64,000 nt of DNA from Asterella californica (taxonomy: Eukaryota > Streptophyta > Marchantiopsida > Marchantiales > Aytoniaceae): positions 4,650,001-4,714,000 of the forward strand of contig JAYKYS010000002.1 of the NCBI GenBank assembly GCA_036924285.1, in the 5' to 3' direction. Position numbers and translations under genes: made by a program. Within the stretch, counting starts at the first letter, position 1. The number at the start of each line of letters is the position of its first letter. Of the stretch, positions 9,499-19,527 are shown piece by piece. The notes under the pieces were generated by a model. That model saw only the letters and a list, made by a program, of their open reading frames with translations, ran no database searches and was not told the DNA's origin.

Positions 9499-12476
9499 AT
9501 GTATGTCGGAGGAGCACGAGCGCCTTCTGAAGAAGACCAGAAGACGAGAAGGACCAGACGAGCGCTGAAAAGAAGATTGATCCGTGCACAACTGTTGGAA
9601 GAAGTCCAACACCAGAAGGAAGCTACAAAGGTGCAAAGGCGTCAAGCAGCTCAGAAGTGGCAGGAGATAAAAAGTTTATCTGAAGGGACCTCATCTTCGC
9701 TTGAAAGAAGCTCAGTACCTATTTCACCACGGACTCAGTACGAGAAGGACGAGCGGAAATAATGAAAGAAGAAGATTGATATCGGATCTCCAAGCTCGAG
9801 TGAGAGAAGTGGAGAGAGTTCACCTAAGACATCTTATGGCTACCATTCCCTTCAAGGACCACAAGTTTGCATGAATCCCTGTTCGAACCAACGTAGAGGG
9901 GCAAGAGTATTCAGGATGAAGACGAAGAGACAGATAGAGAAGAAACTCATTCTCTTCGAAGAGTGGAGTTATTTCAATCTTCAACTTCATCTTCATCTTC
10001 AAGTTCAGACAAGTTAAAATCCAACATTTTGACTACTCTTGCGGACGATCCAAATCTGAAAGCAGAAGCTGCCTTAGAATTGATCGTTAAACATGGACCA
10101 GAAATAACAAGTTTTGTGGAGCTCTTGAAGAAATAGAAGGGAGAGGATTTAATTCGAGAATTGTTGCCCTTGAGATCACATGCGCTTCAAATCCTGAATC
10201 TCAGACTGCACGGGACTCCCGAAGTATCACTTTTCAAATTACGAAGCCAAGGGACCTCCACATTGTCTTCACCAGTTTGCAGAGAAGGGAGCAAATCAAT
10301 TGAAGATCATTCGGCCGAAGTCCATTCATCCGAAGCGGATCTTCTTGATATGAGAGCAAGTAACGTTGCTGTAAATGCTCTTGCTAATCTGACTCTTCAG
10401 CCTTCAGGGAATTTGTTCAGTGCTAGACCAGTGGTGCTTTCATCTTTGCCAGTATAACAAATATATGACGGAAGCAGCACCCATCAGTCATACTCCCTAC
10501 AGTACCTCATCCAATGACGTAGGTACCATCACTGTCAGGAGCGCCACCGTTCACTTGCCAAAACTATCCTAAATTTGGTGGTGAAGATTCGGATAGTGAT
10601 GAAGATGGAGATAATGTCGATTCCTTCGTTAAGCAATTTGAAGCAGTATCACATGCGAACAAAGAAGACAATGAACCTGATTCGGACAACAATTTTCTCC
10701 AGCTTGTTGAAACACGCAGTCGGAAAATGGTACAATCATGTCAATCTAACTCCCGCAATCATATCTACCTGGGATTTAATGAAAAATGAATTCCTTTAAG
10801 AGATTCAGAGAACTGAATTATAACAGGCATGTACTACACAAAGTAAATAGCGTTAAACGTTAAGCTACGTCCAAAGATTTTACGGAATCTTGGATAGATT
10901 ACTTACCAACGGAGCATACCCAGCCTACACGCCGGCACAGGCAGTAGAGTGGTTTGTGAAGGGGTTGCCTTCAAAGCAACAAATGTGGGTTAGACGGTTT
11001 GATACGTCAACCTTAGAGCAAGCTATTGATTCTGCTGAGAATTACGGATCCTCAAATATCCTTAGCAGAGACAGTGAAAAGACCTCGGAGTCGAGAAAGA
11101 AGAAGAATTTCAGGAAATCCAAGAGCAGTCGCGAGGAAGAGAAGAAGAAGAAGAAGAAGCTGAAGCGGAAGAACAGAAAATTTTCATCTTCGAAATCTTC
11201 AGAAGACGAGTCCTCGGATGAAAGTTCATCATCGGAGGACGAAGAGGAAAAACGTAAGAAGCGGAAAAGAATGACGAAGTCCAGACCTCCGATGGTGAAG
11301 AGAACTCCACCACCTAAAGATCACGCACTTGATGATCTTCTCAAGAAGTTCGAAGACCTTAAGATGTAGTTGGTCAGAACGTCAGAAAAGCGTAAGTCGC
11401 CAACTGGTTCTCGTCCGAATTTGTGATGTACTAATTGTGAGAAGCCTGGACGTGCCAACACGGAATGTTTTAACAGCAAACCATCTTACAATACACATTC
11501 AGTGGAATGGACGCCAGTGTATGAGCCCAACTACTTTGTGGAATGTGAAGTAGAGGTCTATGGAGTACAAGCCCAAGATGGTGCTATGGTGCCCACTCAA
11601 CCCCAACAATTCACACCCATTCCTCCGGTACACATCCAATGTTTTATACCCAGACAAATGACAACTAATGTTTCCCAATGGAAGTTTGCACCTGCAGGTT
11701 ACCAAGGGCCACCCGCTCTTGGTACATCATGTTTTAACTTGGAGCCGTTGGTCATTGGGCTCCTAGTTGCCCTCATCCCAAGAAACAAGTAGGATATATG
11801 CCATTGTGTGGAAAATGTGGTAAGCCTGGACATGGAGCTACAGACTGTACAAATGAACCAACCCAGAAGACGGGTGTGCGATTTCAACCACCTTCCACCC
11901 AGATACGATCAGATGCAAGGGTGAACATGCGACTTAGTGGAAGAACCGAAGATCAAAGACTCACCGGAGGAAGACAAAAATGGTTGGCCAGAAGACAAAG
12001 AAATTTTGGTGAACAAAGTCAAAACTTGAAGTGGGAGAAGAATACTTCGGAGAGGAGAAACTCTGGTAGAAGCCGAGGCTCAATATGCAAAAGATCTCAA
12101 GAAGACTGAGCGGAAAGAGTTAAAGAAGACGAAAAGAGCGCACAAGACTCTGACCGACCAAGTGCGTGAATTGACAGAGAAGCGGACAAAGTTAGATTCG
12201 GCTGAAGTTCACAGAGAAGAAAGAAGGAAGACCGCAGCAAGACTACCTGCTGACATCTCTGAAGAAGTGAAGACGCTACTCAGTAAAGAACTGAGTAAGC
12301 AGACGAATGGAGTAGAACTTGGTCAGGAAAAGCTGGCAAAGATGAAGGATGAAGTCTCTTCGCCGGAAGACAAAAGACCATCAGAGTCTCGCAGTCAGGT
12401 AATTGAGCAGAAGATGAAAACTGCTCAAATGATAAGCCCCCACTACAATGTAATAGAGGACTTACTGAACCAATAG
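9499..12476 (+). pseudogene. gag of element A (broken)
   Basis: The ATG at 9499 starts a short, basic, Lys/Arg/Gln-rich N-terminal ORF ending in TAA TGA at 9760-9765. Similarity to B's gag then continues through several frames: a Ser/Glu-rich part, an alpha-helical part and the capsid-like part (about 10560-10960, e.g. YPKFGGEDSDS, SFVKQFEAVSHANKED, FKRFRELNY). From 10890 to 11369 comes FVKGLPSKQQMWVRRF and a very Lys- and Ser/Glu-rich tail. Two zinc knuckles follow: CTNCEKPGRANTEC near 11424, with His replaced by Arg, and an intact CGKCGKPGHGATDC at 11807-11848. 12162-12476 is a charged linker to protease. Gag would form the particle and bind RNA; this copy cannot. Confidence 0.8.
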
Positions 12477-12497
12477 GCTAATATAACAATAAAGCAG

Positions 12498-13055
12498 TTG
12501 GTCGAAGACAATAGGCTGTACAAGAAGTTGTTGCCAGTCTTGAGAAAACCAGCGAAGGCTAAATTGAAGAATCTGCCTTCATTGTTTCAAGTGGGATTGG
12601 AGGACTTAGGATCTCCAGAAGTAGACATCAAAATAGATGGATGTCTGATAAAGCATGTGCTTATAGACTCTGGTTCTAGTGTGAACATCATTACCGATGA
12701 CACAGCATATGGATTGGGGTACATAAAGTTTGAATCAACACCAAGAGTGTTGAGGATGGCTGATCAGAACCGACGAAGACCTTTGGGAGTACTGCGAGAT
12801 ATCCCTACGACAATTGGTGGGATATTCTTCAAACTTATCTATATTGTATTAAGGCCATTGGTTAAGTCTGGCTATGGAGTGCTTATAGGTCGACTTTGGC
12901 TATATGGTGCTAAAGTAATTACTGACTGGTATAAGCAGAAGTTATCCTTTAATGATCCGAAGAAACCTAAAGATAAGAGTGTCTCTGTAAGCTGGAAGAA
13001 GATGTCACACCAGGGCAAGACATCTTCAACAGACTCAGGATACACTTCGGAATAA
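12498..13055 (+). pseudogene. gag-pol protease of element A
   Basis: An open stretch of 185 codons with the aspartic protease signature VLIDSGSSVNII (catalytic Asp at 12666-12668) preceded by VDIKIDGCLI. YGVLIGRLWLYG follows, the flap/ILGR-like end of plant gypsy proteases. The frame enters from upstream without an ATG (its first codon is TTG), as expected for a polyprotein. It ends in TAA at 13053-13055 inside a Ser-rich linker. Catalytic residues look intact. Cleaves Gag-Pol in intact relatives. Confidence 0.83.
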
Positions 13056-13184
13056 GACTCTTCGTCTTCAAGCACTAGCTCGGAGAATGAAAGATCAAGA
13101 CCCTACATAGTTGTGAACTACTTGTAATGCTATGAGATAGAAGAAGAAGAAGAATACGAAGGGCCTGATGAAGAATAGCAATCA

Positions 13185-14238
13185 TTGTTAGGACAGGGAA
13201 GTTCAGAGGTAAGTCACACCGAAGGAATGATACTAAAGTCAGCAACAGTGGATTTTGTCCTCGAAGAAGAGAAAGTTACAGCGAAGAAGCGAAGTTATAG
13301 AGGAGTAGAATTGGAGGTGTACCACGACATGTTAACTTATCACCAGGATGTCTTCGCTTGGAAGGTAGAAGACATGAAGGGTATTTCTGCAAAGTGGGAT
13401 CAACATCGAATTGACCTGTTGGAAAGTTCTGTACTTGTGAGACAAAGGCAGTATCGGCTAGACCCGAAGTACTCTCTCTTAGTCAAGGATGAAATTGATA
13501 AGTACTTAAGTGCTGGAATTATCTTTCCTGTCCTTAGCAGTAAATGGGTATCACTTATAGTGATAGTACCCAAGAAGAAGACTGGTAAAAATTAGAGTAT
13601 GTCAAGATTTTCAAAAACTGAATGCAGCAACCAGGAAAGACCATCACCCCTTATCTTTTATAGATTCTATTTTGGATAGGGTAGCTGGTCATGAGTGCTA
13701 TAGTTTTCTTGATGGAATTTTAAGGTATAATCAGGTATCCATTAGAGAAGAAGACAAAGACAAGACAACTTTTATCACTGACTAGGGTACTTTCGCTTAT
13801 CATAAGATGCCCTTTGGTTTGTGTAATGCTCCTGCCACATTTCAGAGAATGATGACAAACATTTTCCAAGAGTATCTTAGGAAGTTCTTAGAAATTTTTA
13901 TACATGATTTTTGTGTTTTTTGTCCAAGGGAAGATCATATAAATTCCTTGGCTGTAGTTTTTCAACGTTGTAGAGATACTCAGTTGGCATTACATCCAGA
14001 AAAGTGTTTCTTTGCCATGACAGAAGGTATCTTATTAGGACATAGAGTCTCGCAAGGAGGCATTGAAGTAGATGTAGATAAAGTCCAAGTTATAGTAGCT
14101 TTGGAACCTCCCTCTAATGTTAGCGACTTGCGGGGATTCTTAGGACATGTGGGTTACTACCGGAGGTTTATCAAAGACTATGCAACCTTGGAAGCACCAC
14201 TAACCGAATTGTTGAAGAAGACTACTGAGTACATCTGA
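13185..14238 (+). pseudogene. Reverse transcriptase of element A, active site mutated
   Basis: Motifs in order: DVFAWKVEDMKGI (N-terminal palm lead-in), KYLSAGIIFPVLSSKWVS, a frameshift near 13590, RVCQDFQKLNAATRKDHHPL, YSFLDGILRYNQVSI (motif A, with the SGY replaced), and MPFGLCNAPATFQRM at 13807. The catalytic box reads FIHDF at 13897-13911: the first of the two metal-binding aspartates is His (CAT at 13903-13905). The thumb has LRGFLGHVGYYRRF. The LNAATRKDH and MPFGLCNAPATF strings are those of the plant Athila/Tat group. The frameshift, a TAG near 13784 and the Asp to His change all rule out activity. Confidence 0.85.
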
Positions 14239-14871
14239 CAGGAACAGAGACAGAAAGCTTTTGAAACGCTGAAGACGAAATTGATTGAAGCTCCAGTCGT
14301 GAAAGCACCAGACTGGAGTCAACCCTTTCAAGTGTATGTGGATACCTCAACATTCGCTATTGAAGTGGTACTGAGTCAGAAAGACAGCGAAAAGAGGAAC
14401 CATTCGATTTATTATGCGAGTAGACAACTATCTGCTGCAGAGAAAAACTACTCCATCACAGAGCGTGAAGCACTAGGGATGGTGTATTCTGTCAGAAAAT
14501 TTTGACACTACTTGTTGGGTTGCGAGTTTGTATTCTACGTAGATCACTATGCTTTAAAACATCTAGTGCAAAAATCTGATTTGTCGGGAAGAATAGCACG
14601 ATGGATGTTGTTATTGCAGGAGTTCAAATTCACAGTTCAAACTCGAGCAGGTAAACATCATGAGAATGCAGACTACCTGTCTCGGTTGAGGACAGGAGAG
14701 CGACAAGACAACGTAGCGGACGACTTTTCAGATGAAGAGCTTTTCCAGCTGACAGTAACCCCCATGAGCAGGTACCATGAGATATATATAGATATCTGTT
14801 ACATTGCAGTGTCCTCAAGGAATGGATGTGGAGCAACGTACGATGTTCATACACAAAGTTGGACCGTATGA
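14239..14871 (+). pseudogene. RNase H of element A
   Basis: Frame 14281-14505 contains PFQVYVDTSTFAIEVVLSQ (first Asp) and YYASRQLSAAEKNYSITERE (catalytic Glu region). A TGA at 14503-14505 precedes HYLLGCEFVFYVDHYALKHL (an Asp site) and VQTRAGKHHENADYLSRL, the conserved C-terminal motif. It follows RT after a TGA near 14236. The Ala of the usual D-A-S motif is Thr here, which may or may not matter. Confidence 0.82.
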
Positions 14872-16020
14872 GCTGAAGAGTGATATTCTGTTCAAGAAGG
14901 GGACCGATGATGAACTACGAAGATGCCTCCAGGAGGAAGAAGTAGGAAGAGTGGTGGACGCCATGCATTCTGAATCAGCAGGAGGACATTATGCCTTTCG
15001 CAACACAATGAAGAAGATTTTGGATGCAGGATACTGGTGGCCCATCATGTATAAAGATGTGCAAGCGATCATTAAGAGGTGTGACAATTGCCAGCGAGTA
15101 TGTAAGCCTACTCAAACTACTCAGTGGTCACTCCATCCTATCTTATCTCTTGCATCGTTCGAGAAGTGGGGAATTGATTTTATGGGACCTATTCAGCCAG
15201 TAACGAAGAAGACATGCAGAAGTTACATATTGGTTGCTACAGATTATGCAACCAAGTGGGTGGAAGCTGAAGCAACAAAGAAAGATGATGCGGTGACAGT
15301 GGCAGCTTTTCTACACAAGAATATCATCACCAGGTTTGGATGTCCATTGGAACTGGTGAGTGATAGGAGTACACATTTTTTGAACAACACCATAGAGGCA
15401 TTGACAGGATATTTTCAGATCAAGCATCGAAAGACTACTCCGTATAATCCTAAGGCGAATAGACTTACTGAGAAAAGCAATGGATTGCTATGTAAGATTT
15501 TGAACAAAGTGACTGTCAATCATGCTTATGACTGGGACACCAAGTTGGATGCAGCGTTGGAGCATTCAGAAATACAGAGAAGATAACAACACGACAGACG
15601 TCATTCTTCTTAGCTTACGGAATGTATCCCATTATGCCTATTGAGTTCGAAACCCCTACTTACATGATTCTGTCGCATGATAGATTGTCTGTAGAAGATA
15701 GTCATCTCAACAGACTGTAAAATTTGATGGCATTAGAAGAAATCGTGAAGCGTCTTTGGAGTTAACTAAAGACATACAAGAGAAACAAAAAGAGATATAT
15801 GATAAGAAGTTGAGAAAAGTATATGTGAATAACGGAGATTTAGTCTTGCTATACGATAGTAGACATATTAAGTTTCCATGAAAATTACAACTACGATGGA
15901 TGGGACCATACAAAGTTTCAGAATGTTACTGTAATGGATCAGTCCACTTGAAGACTTGGAAGGAAATCTTTTTACTACTCGAGTGAATGGAGGAAGAATC
16001 AAGCGGTATTACTGCTGATG
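14804..16020 (+). pseudogene. Integrase of element A
   Basis: 14804-15586 is open for 260 codons. It has the HHCC finger (His in MHSESAGGHYAF, Cys in RCDNCQR) and the DDE core: Asp in WGIDFMGPI, Asp in LELVSDRSTHF, Glu in RLTEKSNGLL. All four zinc ligands and three catalytic acids are present. After the TAA the rest of the gene is disrupted by many stops. The C-terminal GPY/F module is still recognisable as LQLRWMGPYKVSECY near 15885-15930. There is no chromodomain, in line with Tat/Athila elements. It would insert the cDNA; this copy is broken downstream of the core. Confidence 0.83.
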
Positions 16021-16025
16021 TGTTC

Positions 16026-16038
16026 GCGGGGAGAAGTA
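16026..16038 (+). other. Polypurine tract of element A
   Basis: GCGGGGAGAAGTA directly before the 3' LTR start TGTAGAG at 16039. It primes plus-strand DNA synthesis in LTR elements. Element G has a comparable tract (55732-55744) that also ends in GTA before TGT. Confidence 0.7.
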
Positions 16039-16380
16039 TGTAGAGCCCACTTTTTCAATTTTTGATAGAAGAAGCTCGAAATGTAGAAGTTTGTGGAAGA
16101 AATAATGAGATAGAAGACGATAGCGTAGTTTTAGTGAAGAAGAGTTATTGTGAAGAGCCTTCTTAAGAAGAGTCTTCGGAAGAAAACCTTCACAAGAAAT
16201 ATCTGAAAATAGAAGATAGAGGAAGAAGACTTCTTAAGAATGCATTCCTAGAGTATAATCTCTTCACGATAGTCAATAGGATTTATACTAGAGAAGACGG
16301 TCGGAGTAAGATAGAACGAGCTATCTAGCCGAAGAGGAGCAGGAAATGCAAGGGGCGAAGACGAAGACAATCTGCGCATA
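16039..16380 (+). repeat. 3' LTR of element A, left part
   Basis: Begins TGTAGAGCCC and follows the 5' LTR from 6224 to about 6563, up to TCTGCGCATA, where element B is inserted. About 15 differences from the 5' LTR are seen by eye. Confidence 0.88.
16376..16380 (+). repeat. Target-site duplication of element B, left copy
   Basis: GCATA, repeated at 21917-21921 on the other side of B. The uninterrupted 5' LTR of A has a single GCATA at the matching place (TCTGCGCATACCCTTG), which proves both the duplication and the insertion point. Confidence 0.92.
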
Positions 16381-17083
16381 TGTAACAACCCAAAGAAACA
16401 CAAAGTATCGGAAATAGTAAATAAAGGATCGTTTCCACGAAGATACAGTTAACAATTACACAAAACACAGTACTACAACGTCACAATGATAATTCAGATG
16501 GTTTTCTGTTATTCTCACGGAATGGAATAATATCCAGATGAGAGTTTAAGATTGATAAGAAACCAAACCCAAGCAAAACCTGATAAATCGAATACAAACA
16601 ACAATGAAATAGTTCTTTGATCAGGGACCTTTCCAACAACATATAAAAGATTCGAGAAGATAGATGTATGAGTAAATGAGATAGCAAAATACTGCTGAAA
16701 TGTTACTAGTCTTCTTCTGAAAAGACAGAAGAATACAGACTTCACATCAAGGTTCAAAGAATAAATCCCTATTCTTCCTAAGAAGTGTTCTTCCAACTAA
16801 ATCCTCACTCTTAAGAATCCCACTTATTTGAAGAAGGCAGACTTAAGACGAAGCCACCATCATCCGAACTCTTCTTACAATTTAACTTATGCTCTTCCAC
16901 TTCACAGTAACTAATATGTTCTCAGATCTTCGTTCAAACACCTTCGAAGTACACTGTTTCAACTTCGGCCGAAGTCACCTTCGGTCAAATTCTCCACTGA
17001 AGTTACTTCGTTCAATGTAAATGTCAAAGGTCTTCGTCAATCAGAATTACACCTGCGACAGCAAACTACGTCCTTCGTAGGTA
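16381..17083 (-). repeat. 3' LTR remnant of element B (R/U5 end only)
   Basis: Near-identical to 18638-19345. Identity stops at the GTAAATTTA stretch (about 17079-17087), where gag sequence follows directly. The junction shows only a 2-3-bp overlap, compatible with end joining or illegitimate recombination. Confidence 0.9.
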
Positions 17084-17086
17084 AAT

Positions 17087-18547
17087 TTAGGCTGGATGTG
17101 TTCCATTAGCAGGTAGTCTATCCAAGATACCATAAAATCTCTGAACATAACTCTTTAAGGATTCTTTCCTCTTCCGTTTAACGCTGTTTACTTTGTGCAG
17201 TACATGCCGGTTATAGTTCAGTTCCCTGAATCTTTTGAGGAACTCATTTTTCATCAAATCCCAAGTAGATAAGATTGCTGGAGTTAGATTGGCGTGACTG
17301 TACCATTTTCCAGCTGCATGTTTCAACAGATTGGGAAAAATTCTCGTTCGATCAAGATCATTATCTTCTTTGTTTGCATGAGATACTGCCTCGAATTGTT
17401 TAACAAAAGAATCGGCGCCCTCTCCATCTCCATCACTGTCAGAATCGTCACCGCCAAATTTTGGATAATTTTGACGAGTGAAAGGTGGTGCCCATGACGG
17501 AAGTGGTACTCCTGTCATGGTGAGCGGTGGTGTATAAGATGGAAGCACTGATTGCTGTCCTTGACTCTGTTTTGTTGGTACCGTCAAATTTGGAATCCTC
17601 AGTGATCCTGCACTCGGCAAATTGCTTAATGGTCGAAGAGTCAACTTGGCAAGAGCATTCACAACAGCTGTTCCCACTTGGATATTTGGGAGGTTCACTT
17701 CGGGTAAAGTTACTTCGGCCGAAGTGTCTTCAACTGAGTGAATATTTCCTCGGCTTATTTCATGTTCATTCTTGGGTGAAGAGGACGTAGAGGCCTCTTG
17801 ACTTCGTATCTTAAAGAGCGATACTCCTGGAGTACCCTGAGGTCTAAGGTTTGGGATTCGAAGGGCAGGTGATCCCAGTGGTAATAATTCTCGAATTAGT
17901 TCTTGTCCTCTTTGTTTCTTCAAGAGGTCTACAAAGCTTGTGATCTCTGGCCCATGTCTGACGGTCAGCTCCAAGGCCGCTTCCGCTTTCGGATTTGGAT
18001 CTTCCGCAAGAGTTGTCAAAATGTTGGATTCTGACTGTGCTGATCCTGAAGATGAAGACGAAGATGAAGATTGAAACAACTCCACTCTTCGAAGTGAAGG
18101 TGATTCTTCTCTATCTGTCTCCTCTTCTTCAGCTTGAATACCTTCTTCTTTTCTCGTTGATTCAAATAGAGATTCATGTAAATTTGTGGTCCTTGAAGGA
18201 AATGGTAACCATGATGCGTCTTTAGGTGAGCTCTCTCCACTCCGTACACTCGAGTATGAGGATTCGATATCCCCCTTCTTCTTCTAGTATGTGCGCTCGT
18301 CTTTCTCGTAACGCGTTCGTGGTGAAATAGGTACTGAACTCCTTTCAAGCGAAGATGAAGTTCCTTCAGAGAGATTTTTCACTTCTTGCCACTTCTGAGC
18401 TGCTTGACGTCTTCGCTCCCTCGTTGCCTCCTTCTGACGTTGGACTTCTTCCAACAATTGTTCGCGGACCAATCTTCTTTTCAGCGCTCGCCTGGTCCTT
18501 CCCGTCCTCTGATCTTCTTCAGAAGGCGCACATGCTCCCCCCGACAT
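17087..18547 (-). CDS. gag of element B (one in-frame TAG, 3' truncated)
   Basis: ATG at 18547-18545 opens MSGGACAPSEEDQRTGR and a basic helical region. A TAG at 18286-18284 interrupts after about 87 codons. The same frame then stays open to 17087. Downstream parts: a Ser-rich run near 18080, a helical part (ILTTLAEDPNPKAEAALEL), a Pro-rich linker, and a Retrotrans_gag-like capsid (YPKFGGDDSDS, FVKQFEAVSHANKEDNDL, WDLMKNEFLKRFRELNY, YVQRFYGILDRLP). Zinc knuckles are lost with the deletion. The element A copy has TAA TGA at the matching position, so the stop may be a real feature (readthrough or two ORFs) and not decay. An upstream ATG at 18551 is out of frame because of an extra G. Confidence 0.82.
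18284..18286 (-). other. In-frame TAG in gag at a position shared with element A
   Basis: Reads TAC TAG AAG AAG AAG in B. Element A has AAA TAA TGA AAG AAG AAG at 9757-9774. Element G has TAG TAT TAG AAG AAG at 49508-49522. All three are followed within two codons by GAT/GAC ATC. Confidence 0.5.
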
Positions 18548-18599
18548 ACATGTCGACGGGTTACAACTTACTGAATTCAAAGTAAAAGTTAAATCTGTA

Positions 18600-18617
18600 T
18601 CCCCGACAGCAGCGCCA
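18600..18617 (-). other. Primer binding site of element B
   Basis: TGGCGCTGCTGTCGGGGA, a variant of A's tRNA-Asp-type site, 20 nt inside the LTR end (18638). It differs at several bases from the plant tRNA-Asp complement, so the primer is less sure than in A. Confidence 0.65.
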
Positions 18618-19456
18618 AAAGTTTTAATGTTTCTATATGTAACAACGCAGAGAAACACAAAGTATCGGAAATAGTAAATAAAGTATCGTTCCCACGAACA
18701 TACAGTTAACAATTACACAAAATACAGTACTACAACGTCACAATGATAATTCAGATGGTTTTCTGTTATTCTCACGGAATGGAATAATATCCGGATGAGA
18801 GTTTAAGTCTGATAAGAAACCAAACCCAAGCAAAACCTGATAAATCGAATACAAACAACAATGAAATAGTTCTTTGATCAGGGACCTTTCCAACAACATA
18901 TAAAAGATTCGAGAAGATAGATGTATGAGTAAATGAGATAGCAAAATACTGCTGAAATGTTACTAGTCTTCTTCTGAAAAGACAGAAGAATACAGACTTC
19001 ACATCAAGGTTCAAAGAATAAATCCCTACTCTTCCTAAGAAGTGTTCTTCCAACTAAATCCTCACTCTTAAGAATCCCACTTATTTGAAGAAGGCAGACC
19101 TAAGACGAAGCCACCATCATCCGAACTCTTCTTACAATTTAACTTATGCTCTTCCACTTCACAATAACTAATATGTTCTCAGATCTTCGTTCAAACACCT
19201 TCGAAGTACACTGTTTCAACTTCGGCCGAAGTCACCTTCGGTCAAATTCTCCACTGAAGTTACTTCGTTCAATGTAAATGTCAAAGGTCTTCGTCAATCA
19301 GAATTACACCTGCGACAGCAAAACTACGTCCTTCGTAGGTAAATTTACCTTTGTCCACTTTCATTCACACACTCACTCCGCAATCTTGCGCAATCGAAAA
19401 TTAAGAAACAAAAACTGAAAACATGGAAAAGGTAAAATGACAGAAACTCGCACCGC

Positions 19457-19463
19457 TTATATA
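19457..19463 (-). promoter_or_regulatory. TATA box of element B 5' LTR
   Basis: TATATAA on the minus strand in GGGCTATATAAGCGG, 65 bp after the end of the U3 ORF. Same place and context as in L and A. Confidence 0.6.
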
Positions 19464-19527
19464 GCCCTTCGCCCTAAGATGGCGGATCTCGTTTCCTACA
19501 AAAGATGGTCACATCTAGACCGCATGA

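Noticed and set aside
10161..10457. Stand-alone 98-codon ORF
   Set aside because: It is a frame-shifted part of element A's gag (matches B's gag around 17700-17950), not a separate gene.
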